Shown here: positions 1 through 8,723 of the stretch, piece by piece | Position numbering within the stretch: position 1 is the first letter of the stretch | Layout of the letters: each line of letters begins with the position of its first letter | DNA from: Asticcacaulis sp. AC402 | GTDB taxonomy: Bacteria > Pseudomonadota > Alphaproteobacteria > Caulobacterales > Caulobacteraceae | Assembly: GCF_000495835.1 (NCBI RefSeq) | Contig: NZ_AWGC01000006.1 | Span: forward strand, 248,001 to 312,000 | Length of the DNA stretch: 64,000 bases | Direction: 5' to 3' | The notes under the pieces: generated by a model | What the model was told of the DNA's origin: nothing | Seen by the model: only the letters and a program-made list of their open reading frames with translations | Database searches by the model: none | Made by a program: the position numbers and the translations under genes

Positions 1-555
1 TACCTGATCTTGTTCGGATGGCCGGCGCGGCGTCTCGTCCACGATCTCTTGTCCGGCTCAGTCGTCGTCTACGTCGAAACCCGCGAGGTCCCAGCGCCGA
101 AAGGAGCTGTCCATGCCGGTGTTGCTTCTTTGCTGGTGCTGGCGTCGCTCGGCCTGGCGATCGCAGGGCCGTCGATGCTAAAGACGTGGTGGCCACAGGC
201 CGAAGGGATGTTCGCCCCTGAACAGCGCGTTGCCGACGCGGTTGACAAGTTGCCCGAGGTCGGCGCGGTTTCCGTCGAAAAGAGTGAATTCACCCTTTAT
301 TCCGATGGCAAGCAGACGACGACCCATACCCTCATCGTCACTGCCAGGACCGGCAAATGGCCGGTCGACACCGATCCCCTGCTGGCAAAGATCGGGGCGG
401 AGACGGTCAAGGTCTACAGGTTTGCGCCCGGCCAGAGGCTGACGGTCAAGATCGTCAATGGCTTTGATATCGGCATTGCCAGTTATACCAATGCGAGGAG
501 CGTGCCATATGCGACGGATTGCGTCACGGCGGACGTGAAATGCCTGCAGAAATGA
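1..555 (+). CDS. RDD-family membrane protein, C-terminal part (cut by window edge)
   Basis: The reading frame is open from base 1, so the true start lies outside the window. The first residues read through WPARRLVHDLLSGSVVV, the typical end of an RDD domain (Arg, His-Asp, Gly, then a hydrophobic strand). One further membrane segment follows (about residues 36-55, VASLLVLASLGLAIAG). After it come about 120 residues of soluble, presumably extracytoplasmic sequence with two cysteines near the C-terminus. RDD proteins are small multi-pass membrane proteins of mostly unknown transport-like role; the tail here is not recognised. It converges on ccrM with only 7 bases between the stops. Family assignment is fair, function unknown. 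Confidence 0.6.
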   Translation, partial: YLILFGWPARRLVHDLLSGSVVVYVETREVPAPKGAVHAGVASLLVLASLGLAIAGPSMLKTWWPQAEGMFAPEQRVADAVDKLPEVGAVSVEKSEFTLYSDGKQTTTHTLIVTARTGKWPVDTDPLLAKIGAETVKVYRFAPGQRLTVKIVNGFDIGIASYTNARSVPYATDCVTADVKCLQK

Positions 556-562
556 TGGCGCG

Positions 563-1854
<1,292 letters not shown>

Positions 1855-1925
1855 GATTTGTTCTCATTTCCGTATTGCAGACCGTTCTCGGGCGTGGAAT
1901 TGTGCCCCATCCTGGGAGAAGCGAT

Positions 1926-2477
1926 ATGAAGACGAAGATGTGGTGTATCGCGGCCGGTGCTGGGTTGGTACTGGCCGGATGTACGAATGAAAAGCCGGCG
2001 GAGGTGGCTTCGGCCAGCGAGGTGGCGGAAATGTCAGCCCCGGCCGGCGATATCATCACCGACATGACGGCTGCTGACCTGCCGCCCGGGGTCACGGCGA
2101 CGGTGCTGAAGGCCATTCCCGGCATGACGATTTCCGCGGCCAAGCGCAAGGAGCGCGATGGCCGGGTCTACTATGATGTCGAAGGCAAGCGGCCGGATGG
2201 TTCGGACGTCGAACTCGATCTGCTACAGGACGGCGCGGCATTCAAGGTCGTCGAGATCCAGCGCGATATTGCCTGGGCGGATGCGCCGGCCGATGTGCGC
2301 GCGGCGGCGAAGGCGTCCGCGAAGACCGTGACGCCGGTGCGGGTGATCGAGAGTAAGGAAAGCGACGGCAGCGTGATCTACGAGCTGTTCGCCGACGGCA
2401 AGCCGGCCAAGCCTTCGCTGGAAATCCGTGTCAAGGACGGCAAGCCTGAAGTTCTCACTGAGGAATGGCCACACTGA
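1926..2477 (+). CDS. Putative lipoprotein with PepSY-like repeats
   Basis: This 183-residue protein starts with a lipoprotein signal: MKTKMW, a hydrophobic stretch, then LAGC with Cys as the lipidation residue at about position 19. After a low-complexity linker there are two similar segments of about 60 residues. Each contains an Ala-rich helix followed by a 'DGxVxYE/D' strand pair (RDGRVYYDVEGK and SDGSVIYELFADGK), which resembles PepSY-type units. An upstream in-frame start at 1821 would put 35 residues before the signal, so 1926 was chosen. It is divergent from ccrM across a GANTC-rich region. Function unknown; a periplasm-facing outer-membrane lipoprotein is the likely location. Confidence 0.65.
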   Translation: MKTKMWCIAAGAGLVLAGCTNEKPAEVASASEVAEMSAPAGDIITDMTAADLPPGVTATVLKAIPGMTISAAKRKERDGRVYYDVEGKRPDGSDVELDLLQDGAAFKVVEIQRDIAWADAPADVRAAAKASAKTVTPVRVIESKESDGSVIYELFADGKPAKPSLEIRVKDGKPEVLTEEWPH

Positions 2478-2499
2478 AGTCTCCGCCGTGCGCTCCGAT

Positions 2500-2593
2500 C
2501 TTCGCGTCTTTGCGTCTTCGCGTGAAATTTCTTAAGTAATTGGGGATACCTCAGCCGGGGAAAAAGGCTCACGCGAAGACGCGAAGACGCGAA
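2500..2593. repeat. Inverted repeat with tandem-word arms (GCGAAGAC type)
   Basis: The left arm at 2500-2526 is built of CTTCGCGT/CTTTGCGT words and the right arm at 2570-2593 of the complementary GCGAAGAC words, with 43 bp between. The arms match at all but one or two positions. It sits between the lipoprotein stop and the VOC gene stop (convergent genes), so a long hairpin in either transcript is possible. The same architecture with other words occurs at 29591, 36371, 42045, 58635 and 60448. Confidence 0.7.
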
Positions 2594-2612
2594 AAGAAGT
2601 AGGAGCTCAAAT

Positions 2613-2990
2613 TTAACCGGTTGACTGTCCGAAAACGATCAAATTGCCATCAGGCGCCAGGATCATCAGTTCGCGCTGGCCGTAGGGCTGGTCCTTTGGG
2701 CCGAAGACATCGCCTTGCGGTAGGGTGTCCAGCTTGGGTTTCAGTTCGGCGTGCAAGGCATCGACGTCCTCGACATCGATATAGTAGGCGAAGCGGCGAT
2801 TGCCCGGAGGCGCGCCGTCATCGCCCTTGTTCTGCAACAGACGGACGCCGGCGGTCTCGCGCCAGACATAGGCATAGTCGGTATGGGGCAGAGGATAGCG
2901 CTGAAACCCCAGGATATCGACGAAGAAGGCGACCGCTTGCTCCAGATCCGGCACGTGAATGAACGGCGTAATGCGGATGAAGTTGCCCAT
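2613..2990 (-). CDS. VOC (glyoxalase/bleomycin-resistance fold) family protein
   Basis: 125 residues with the paired beta-alpha-beta-beta-beta pattern of the VOC superfamily. The first half begins ITPFIHVPDLEQAVAFF and ends VRLLQ; the second begins FAYYIDVEDVDALHAEL and ends GQRELMILAPDGNLIVFG. Such proteins are single-domain dioxygenases, isomerases or drug-binding proteins; the substrate cannot be told. It follows rnhB with only 3 bases between, so the two are probably co-transcribed. Confidence 0.8.
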   Translation of the reverse strand: MGNFIRITPFIHVPDLEQAVAFFVDILGFQRYPLPHTDYAYVWRETAGVRLLQNKGDDGAPPGNRRFAYYIDVEDVDALHAELKPKLDTLPQGDVFGPKDQPYGQRELMILAPDGNLIVFGQSTG

Positions 2991-2993
2991 GAC

Positions 2994-3608
2994 CTATTCC
3001 GCAACATCCAGCGGCAGCGACAATTGCCGCAAGGTCGCCCACGATTTGCGGTGGACTGGTGAGGGGCCATGGACCCGCAACGCTTCGAGATGGGTTTGGG
3101 CCTGATAGCCCTTATGACGCTTGAAGCCATACTGCGGATAAACGGCGTCCAGTTCGATCATGATGCGGTCGCGTGCCGTCTTGGCCAGGATCGAGGCCGC
3201 GGCAATCGACAGCGACAGGGCATCGCCACCGACCACGGCGGTTGCCGGAACAGTCAGTTGCTTGGGACAGCGATTACCGTCAATCAGGGCGTGGTTAGCG
3301 CAGGGATCAAGCGCCAGGACGGCACGGCTCATGCCCTCCATGGTGGCGGCCAGGATGTTCATGCTGTCGATGTCGTCCGTTGACATGGTAATGACGGACC
3401 AGGCTATAGCGGCGTCCTTGATCAGGGGCTCCAGCTGGAAACGGCGCGCCTCCGTCAAGGCCTTGGAATCGTCGATGCCATCGGGCGTGCGGGAAGGGTC
3501 CAAAATGACGGCAGCGACGCAGAGCGGTCCGGCGCAGGGGCCGCGGCCAGCCTCATCGACGCCGCAGACCAGGCCGGCAAACTGCTGTTCATGGGAAAAA
3601 TCCGCCAT
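2994..3608 (-). CDS. rnhB: Ribonuclease HII
   Basis: A 204-residue RNase HII, which cuts the RNA strand of RNA-DNA hybrids and starts removal of single ribonucleotides from DNA. The signature GVDEAGRGPCAGP is at residues 16-28 (catalytic Asp18 and Glu19), followed by DDSKALTEARR and the later GG-DALSLSIAAASILAKTARD block. The length is normal for the family. It lies just upstream of the VOC gene and after the DUF805 gene on the same strand. Confidence 0.96.
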   Translation of the reverse strand: MADFSHEQQFAGLVCGVDEAGRGPCAGPLCVAAVILDPSRTPDGIDDSKALTEARRFQLEPLIKDAAIAWSVITMSTDDIDSMNILAATMEGMSRAVLALDPCANHALIDGNRCPKQLTVPATAVVGGDALSLSIAAASILAKTARDRIMIELDAVYPQYGFKRHKGYQAQTHLEALRVHGPSPVHRKSWATLRQLSLPLDVAE

Positions 3609-3640
3609 GAACCGCCTCTACCTGATTTGCTGAATCGCGG

Positions 3641-4384
3641 CTACCGCCTTTTGCCGAAGGTCGGGCGAATGGCGCCGGGCGCCAGCGGGTTGCCCGTCGG
3701 GGCAGGTGGATAGCGCGGCTGTGATGCGGGGGAAGGTGCCGCCTCCCGCACCGATGGTACGCCGCGTGCCGGGCCGAAGTCGAAAACCGGCTTGTGCGGT
3801 TCGGCATGGGCCGCCCGGGCATCGGTTTCCTCGGGGGCATCGAAAACGCGGGCGATATCCGCTGCGCCGCCTTTCGGATCGTCACCAAAACGGTTGGGAC
3901 CCTCCGTACCGGGAAGTACGTGGAAGATGAAGATGACCAGCGAAGCCACACAGGTCGGCAGGATGACCCAGAGGAAAAGGGTACCAAGGAAGGCTCCGGC
4001 CTCCGCCAATTGGCTGCGCCATTCGTAATCGGAGGACTGGGAGACGCCCTCGAGCATCTGGATATAGGCCGCGCCCTGGACACCGATGAACATCATCAGG
4101 GTGATAAGCAGCGTCGCAGTCGGCAATATGATCCACCAGCCGGTCCGGTTGGTATCATGCAGGCGCCGGACGGCGACCGCCAGGTTGGGAATGGCCAGCC
4201 CCAGCACCAGCAGGATCTTGAGTATGCCAATCATGCTCTTGCCGCCGCCACTGGCGGCCATACTCATGATGTCGAGCACGAAGAACAGGATGAAATTGGC
4301 CAGCCAGAACTGCCAGTATTCGGCACGCCGGGCGCGGCCCTGGAAATCGAAATACTTACGCAGCGGTTCGAACATCAGTCGCAT
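3641..4384 (-). CDS. DUF805 family inner-membrane protein
   Basis: With the start at 4384 (MRLMFEPLRKYFDFQGRARR) the protein has 247 residues. The opening 'KYFDFQGRARRAEYWQFWL' is the DUF805 signature. Four hydrophobic segments follow, including FILFFVLDIMSMA and GWWIILPTATLLITLMM, with 'VRRLHDTNRTGWW' between the second and third. The C-terminal 80 residues are Pro/Ala-rich and probably cytoplasmic and disordered. The upstream ATG at 4444 would add 20 residues not seen in the family. Function of DUF805 proteins is not established. Confidence 0.8.
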   Translation of the reverse strand: MRLMFEPLRKYFDFQGRARRAEYWQFWLANFILFFVLDIMSMAASGGGKSMIGILKILLVLGLAIPNLAVAVRRLHDTNRTGWWIILPTATLLITLMMFIGVQGAAYIQMLEGVSQSSDYEWRSQLAEAGAFLGTLFLWVILPTCVASLVIFIFHVLPGTEGPNRFGDDPKGGAADIARVFDAPEETDARAAHAEPHKPVFDFGPARGVPSVREAAPSPASQPRYPPAPTGNPLAPGAIRPTFGKRR

Positions 4385-4454
4385 TAAAGCGCCTCCTGGC
4401 TGTGACGCGACGGAAGGTAGCTGACGACCGTCAAATTTCGGCAAAAGAAAAGGG

Positions 4455-5039
4455 TTAAAGTCCGTTCATTATCTTGCTTACATCTGCATGCCGGAAACAG
4501 GTCACCGTGTGGTCGTTGACCATGCCGACGGCCTGCATAAAGGCATAGACAATGACCGGGCCGCAAAACTTGTAGCCATGTGATTTCAGCAGCTTGGCCA
4601 ACTCGCGCGACGTGTCGGTCTGCGCCGGGATCTGACCATGTTCGAAATGGTTGATCCGCGGCCTGTGATCCTGGATGGCCCAGATCAGGTCCCTGAAGTC
4701 GGTGCCTTTTTCGCGCAGGTCGAGCGTGATGCGGGCACTGTCAATGGTCGCCAGGATCTTGGCGCGCGAACGGATAATGCCAGCGTCATTCATCAGCCGT
4801 TCGATATCGTTGTCGTCGAATCGCGCGACCCTGTCGGGATCGAAGCCGGCAAAGGCCGCACGCAGGGCGTCGCGCTTGCGCAGGATGGTGATCCACGACA
4901 GCCCCGCCTGGAAGCCGTCCAGCACCAACTTTTCCCAAAGGGCACGCGAGTCGAACTCAGGCACGCCCCATTCTTCGTCGTGATAGGCGCAGTAAAGCAC
5001 GTCGTCCTTCGGCCAGCGGCAGCGGATCAGTCCGGTCAT
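4455..5039 (-). CDS. tag: DNA-3-methyladenine glycosylase I
   Basis: A 194-residue TAG-family enzyme that removes 3-methyladenine from alkylated DNA. The start MTGLIRCRWPKDD at 5039 fits the family; Cys7 and His20 are the first two zinc-site residues. DEEWGVPEFDSRALWEKLVLDGFQAGLSWITILRKR follows as the conserved core. Its ATG overlaps the ygfZ TGA as ATGA, so translation is coupled to ygfZ. Confidence 0.95.
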   Translation of the reverse strand: MTGLIRCRWPKDDVLYCAYHDEEWGVPEFDSRALWEKLVLDGFQAGLSWITILRKRDALRAAFAGFDPDRVARFDDNDIERLMNDAGIIRSRAKILATIDSARITLDLREKGTDFRDLIWAIQDHRPRINHFEHGQIPAQTDTSRELAKLLKSHGYKFCGPVIVYAFMQAVGMVNDHTVTCFRHADVSKIMNGL

Positions 5040-5875
5040 GCGGCCTCGCCGGAGAGGTGAGGGGCGACCCAGGCGGGAATGACGAGGTCGATGGGGCACT
5101 GGCTACACAACAACGCACCTTCCATTCGATCCAGGCGCATGAGCGCCAAACCCCAGCCTAGGCCACAGGCGAGGACATTGCCGGCGCGTTTGCCATCATT
5201 GAGAATTTCGGCGTCACGGTCGGGCGGGTGATGTCCAAAGCGGAACGGCAATATGCGGTTCTTGATCTGTCCGCGCCGTTTCATCCGCGAGGTCAGTTCC
5301 TGACCGACATAGCAGCCCTTCTTGAAGTCGATTCCGTTCAAAAGATCGAGATTGGCATCGATGGCATACAACTCATCTTTTTCGAAATCATAGCCGGCCT
5401 CGGCCAGACCATGGCGGTAGCGAAAGGCGGCCCAGTCGGAAGCCTCAGCGTCGGCAATGTTGGCCCCGCAGGCCCACGCAACAGCGGTCCCGATAATGTC
5501 GCTTCGCGGGTCGGCGACGAAACCGTCCGGCGAGGGACCATCGAAGGCCACGAATACAGGCTGGTCCAGAGCTTCGATCCTGACCTTGGCGCGCAACCTG
5601 TACATGTTCAGTTTCGCCAGCAATTCCTCGCGCGCAGAGTCAGGAACATCCAGCCAGATCTCGTCAGCAGAGCGCGTCAGCAACAGGCAGTCGGCGTACA
5701 TCTTGCCCTGTGGCCGCAAAAAAGCCCCGTATACGGCCTTATCAACCGAGGTTTGGCCATCGGAACGAATCAGGTCGTCGATACGGGCCGTGCATAGGCC
5801 TTTCAGGAAAGGTGCCCAATCGGGACCGGTAATGCGGATCAGGGCGCGGTGCGGGAGATGAGCGATGCAGGTCAT
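5036..5875 (-). CDS. ygfZ: YgfZ/CAF17-type folate-binding Fe-S cluster maturation protein
   Basis: A 279-residue protein of the GcvT-like fold that helps assemble or repair certain 4Fe-4S enzymes using tetrahydrofolate. The hallmark KGCYxGQE motif is present as KKGCYVGQELTSRMKRRG near residue 190, preceded by GLAEAGYDFEKDELYAIDANLDLLNGIDF. The N-terminal half carries the ITGPDWAPFLKGLCTARI segment. Length is normal. It is the first gene of a coupled pair with tag. Confidence 0.92.
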   Translation of the reverse strand: MTCIAHLPHRALIRITGPDWAPFLKGLCTARIDDLIRSDGQTSVDKAVYGAFLRPQGKMYADCLLLTRSADEIWLDVPDSAREELLAKLNMYRLRAKVRIEALDQPVFVAFDGPSPDGFVADPRSDIIGTAVAWACGANIADAEASDWAAFRYRHGLAEAGYDFEKDELYAIDANLDLLNGIDFKKGCYVGQELTSRMKRRGQIKNRILPFRFGHHPPDRDAEILNDGKRAGNVLACGLGWGLALMRLDRMEGALLCSQCPIDLVIPAWVAPHLSGEAA

Positions 5876-5938
5876 GAGCAGTTCGTCTATTGCGGGACGC
5901 GGACTTGATATAGGCGTAAATCGGACTAGGTAGATAGC

Positions 5939-7150
5939 ATGAAATCAAGCTTCCCGATTCTGCTGCTGGCGCTGTGCGAACCGGCGCGCGCGATCGCGCT
6001 GGGCGGCGTAATTCCCCGCCTGAAGCAGGAGATCCCGCACGCCCGGATTACCCTGGTCACGACGACCCTGTCCGCGGAGCTGTTCCAGGACGAAACCGCC
6101 ATCGACGAACTCCTGGCGTTTGATGGTGCCATCTTCAAACTGAAATCCCTGGGCGCACTGGCCGAGCTGAGCCGACGACCGTGGGGGCTGCTGGTTGATG
6201 TCGGCCCGAGCATGGTGTCGCGGATGATCCGCTCCAAGACCCGCTTCGTCGTCAATCCCAACGAGGCCGCCGGCCCCCTGCGTCAAATCTGCCAGGCCCT
6301 GGCGCTGCAGGACGTGGATGTCGTGCCGCGCCTGGCGGTGTCGGACTCCCGCATCGGCAAGGCGCAAGCCTTGCTCGATAGCGGTCGACTGACCGCCCCC
6401 TTCCTGGTCATGGCGCCGGGTGCAACCTGGATGGGACGGCGATGGCCCACCGAGCGTTTCGCTGTGCTGGCGACGCGATTGATGCGTGAAGACGGTCCCT
6501 TCGCCAATCACAACCTGCTCATCGTCGGCGCCGAGGCCGACCGCGATACCGCCGTGGCGCTTTCGATGGCAACGCCGCGCGTTCAGGTCATGGAAATGGC
6601 CGGAAAACTCGATCTGCTGACAACCTGTGCCGTGCTGAAAAAGGCTGCTGCCTTTGTTGGCAATGACGAGATATGGCTGCGGCTGGCGGCGGCGGCGGGT
6701 ATCGCGACCTTCGGGCTCTACGGTCCATCCGATGAAGCCGATGCGCCGCCGGGTCCCAACATGCATGCTATTCGCGGTCCGCGCAGCCTGGCTGAGATTC
6801 GTGCCGGTGATCCAAAGCTGAAACAATCGGCCTGCCACATGCTGGATCTGACGATCGACAGCGTCTTTGACGCCGTTGACACATTGACAGCCCGGCCCAA
6901 ACCGGAACCCGGCATCATTGAAGACAAGGACGAAGCACCTGTTGTTCTCGACGACGATCCGGTTACACCTGTCCCGACAACACCCCTGGCGCAGACCGGT
7001 ATGTCCCCCGTCAGGTCCGACCATGACAACGATTCCATTAAGGAACCGGGCGTCTCCGATACCGTGATGGAAGATGTGCCGGTGACCAGGCGGGCCAGGA
7101 CGTCGAAAACCGAAGCGGCGAGGGAGCCTGCACATGCCGAAAAACTTTGA
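5939..7150 (+). CDS. Glycosyltransferase family 9 (heptosyltransferase-like) with acidic tail
   Basis: 403 residues. The first 310 have the GT9/GT-B pattern: an N-terminal Rossmann half, then FLVMAPGATWMGRRWPTERFAVLATRL at about 155-182, and AFVGNDEIWLRLAAAAGIATFGLYGPSD at about 240-268, the nucleotide-sugar site. Family members add heptose or other sugars to lipopolysaccharide core at the inner membrane. The last 90 residues are acidic, Pro/Thr-rich and probably disordered, ending in a basic patch, which is unusual. The 3' end overlaps the dihydroorotase gene by 17 bp, so the tail may be partly a by-product of read-through into the next gene. Confidence 0.8.
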   Translation: MKSSFPILLLALCEPARAIALGGVIPRLKQEIPHARITLVTTTLSAELFQDETAIDELLAFDGAIFKLKSLGALAELSRRPWGLLVDVGPSMVSRMIRSKTRFVVNPNEAAGPLRQICQALALQDVDVVPRLAVSDSRIGKAQALLDSGRLTAPFLVMAPGATWMGRRWPTERFAVLATRLMREDGPFANHNLLIVGAEADRDTAVALSMATPRVQVMEMAGKLDLLTTCAVLKKAAAFVGNDEIWLRLAAAAGIATFGLYGPSDEADAPPGPNMHAIRGPRSLAEIRAGDPKLKQSACHMLDLTIDSVFDAVDTLTARPKPEPGIIEDKDEAPVVLDDDPVTPVPTTPLAQTGMSPVRSDHDNDSIKEPGVSDTVMEDVPVTRRARTSKTEAAREPAHAEKL

Positions 7151-8462
7151 CCTGATCATCCGCAACGCCGACATCATCAATCATGCCGGCAGGGGCAAGG
7201 GCGATATCGGCATTGTCGATGGCCGTTTCGCCGAGTTCGGCGATCTGAGCCGCGCTTCCGCGGCTGATGTCTTTGACGCTACCGGCCTGCTGGCCATGCC
7301 CGGCGTGATCGACACCCAGGTTCACTTTCGCGAGCCCGGCCTGGAATGGAAGGAAGACCTCGAGACGGGATCTCAAGCCGCCGTCATGGGCGGGGTGGTG
7401 GCGGTATTCGAAATGCCGAACACCAACCCGACGACGACGACGCACGACGCCGTCTTCGACAAGCTGAAGCGCGCCCATCACCGAATGCACTGCGATCACG
7501 CTTTTTATGTTGGCGGGTCGCACGAAAACATCAGCCATCTGGCTGACCTCGAACGCCTGCCGGGCTGTTGTGGTGTCAAGGTGTTCATGGGCGCATCGAC
7601 GGGCACCCTGTTGATCGCCGACGACGCCGGCGTTGCGGCCGTTCTGGGTGCCGTACGTCGCCGCGCGACATTCCATTCCGAAGACGAGTACCGGCTGGCC
7701 GAGCGCCGGTCTTTGGCGCGCGAAGGCGACTGGACCAGCCATGATTTTGTCCGCGACCCACAGTCGGCGCTGCAATCGACCCATCGCCTTGTCCGCCTGG
7801 CGCGAGAAGCTGGCAAGCGCATCCACGTCCTGCATGTGACGACGCGCGAGGAGATCGAGTTCCTCGCCGGTCACAAAGATATCGCTACCGTCGAGATCAC
7901 GCCGCAGCACCTGACGCTGGAAGCGCCGGAGGCCTATGAACGGCTGAAGGGGCTGGCCCAGATGAACCCGCCAATCCGCGACCGCTATCACGTCGATGGC
8001 CTGTGGCGCGGTATTGCCAGTGGTGTCGCCGACGTAGTGGGGTCGGACCACGCCCCCCATACTTTGGAGGAAAAAGCCAAGCCCTATCCGCAATCGCCTT
8101 CGGGCATGCCCGGTGTACAGACCCTGCTGCCGGTGATGCTGAACCACGTCGCGCAAGGGAAACTGTCGCTGGAACGCCTGGTCGACCTGACCTCCGCCGG
8201 CGCCCAACGTGTGTTTGGCGTCGCCAACAAGGGCCGCATGGCAGAAGGTTATGACGGCGATATCACCCTGGTCGATCTGAAGGCCAGGCGCGTTTTGCGA
8301 CACGCCGACATGCGCACACGCAGTGGCTGGACTCCGTTCGACGGGATGGAGGTGACGGGCTGGCCCAAGGCGACGATTGTTCGCGGCAAGGTGGTCATGC
8401 GCGACGACGAGATTGTCTGCCCGTCGCAGGGCGAAGCGTGCCGGTTTATGGAAACGCTATAG
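7134..8462 (+). CDS. pyrC: Dihydroorotase / dihydroorotase-like amidohydrolase
   Basis: A 442-residue class I dihydroorotase-type enzyme; the known reaction closes carbamoyl aspartate to dihydroorotate in pyrimidine synthesis. Visible motifs are GVIDTQVHFREPG (58-70), FEMPNTNPTTTT, GVKVFMGASTG, the second metal histidines in IHVLHVTTREE, and GSDHAPHT. The usual first metal-binding His of HxH is Gln62 (QVH), a form I recall from other alphaproteobacterial dihydroorotases; it leaves open whether this is PyrC or a paralogue. It overlaps the GT9 gene and ends in a strong terminator. Confidence 0.82.
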   Translation: MPKNFDLIIRNADIINHAGRGKGDIGIVDGRFAEFGDLSRASAADVFDATGLLAMPGVIDTQVHFREPGLEWKEDLETGSQAAVMGGVVAVFEMPNTNPTTTTHDAVFDKLKRAHHRMHCDHAFYVGGSHENISHLADLERLPGCCGVKVFMGASTGTLLIADDAGVAAVLGAVRRRATFHSEDEYRLAERRSLAREGDWTSHDFVRDPQSALQSTHRLVRLAREAGKRIHVLHVTTREEIEFLAGHKDIATVEITPQHLTLEAPEAYERLKGLAQMNPPIRDRYHVDGLWRGIASGVADVVGSDHAPHTLEEKAKPYPQSPSGMPGVQTLLPVMLNHVAQGKLSLERLVDLTSAGAQRVFGVANKGRMAEGYDGDITLVDLKARRVLRHADMRTRSGWTPFDGMEVTGWPKATIVRGKVVMRDDEIVCPSQGEACRFMETL

Positions 8463-8503
8463 TCGGTAACGCCCTGCGCTCTTGAGGAGGGGGAGTTAAA
8501 AAA

Positions 8504-8540
8504 AGCCCGTGAGGTTCAACCTCACGGGCTATTTTTTTCA
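8504..8540 (+). terminator. Rho-independent terminator after dihydroorotase gene
   Basis: A perfect 13-base inverted repeat (AGCCCGTGAGGTT and its complement, one base apart) at 8504-8530 is followed by ATTTTTTT and preceded by an A-run. The flanking A and T tracts mean it could work in both directions. Confidence 0.92.
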
Positions 8541-8557
8541 ATCGTCGTCGGCCGGCT

Positions 8558-8723
8558 TATACCAAGCCTCATAAAGAATGACGCTTGGTATTCGCTTTTC
8601 TCCAGCTCAAACGCCGGGCTAGGCGCCCCCCATGGCTCCTCTCAAAAGCTCGGGCGCCCCAGAAACGTACACTGGCGCGCTTGCCGACCCTCGATGAGCC
8701 AATGTCATCGAGGATTGGTATTA
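8558..8723 (-). repeat. ATACCAA-type hairpin-ended intergenic element, copy 1
   Basis: Read on the minus strand this about 165-bp element begins TAATACCAAT, has an internal perfect hairpin (CCTCGATGA with TCATCGAGG), a core with GGCAAGCGCGCCA and GGCGCCCGAGCTTTT, and ends in a hairpin ATACCAAGC...GCTTGGTAT. It is clearly homologous, in opposite orientation, to 36210-36361. Its first TAA is the stop codon of the secreted repeat protein on the minus strand. Confidence 0.8.

Noticed and set aside
5945-8303. Long minus-strand open frames (411 and 421 codons) opposite the GT9 and dihydroorotase genes
   Set aside because: They are antisense shadows of high-GC coding sequence; translations are rich in His/Arg/Gly with no domain, and the plus-strand genes have clear family motifs.
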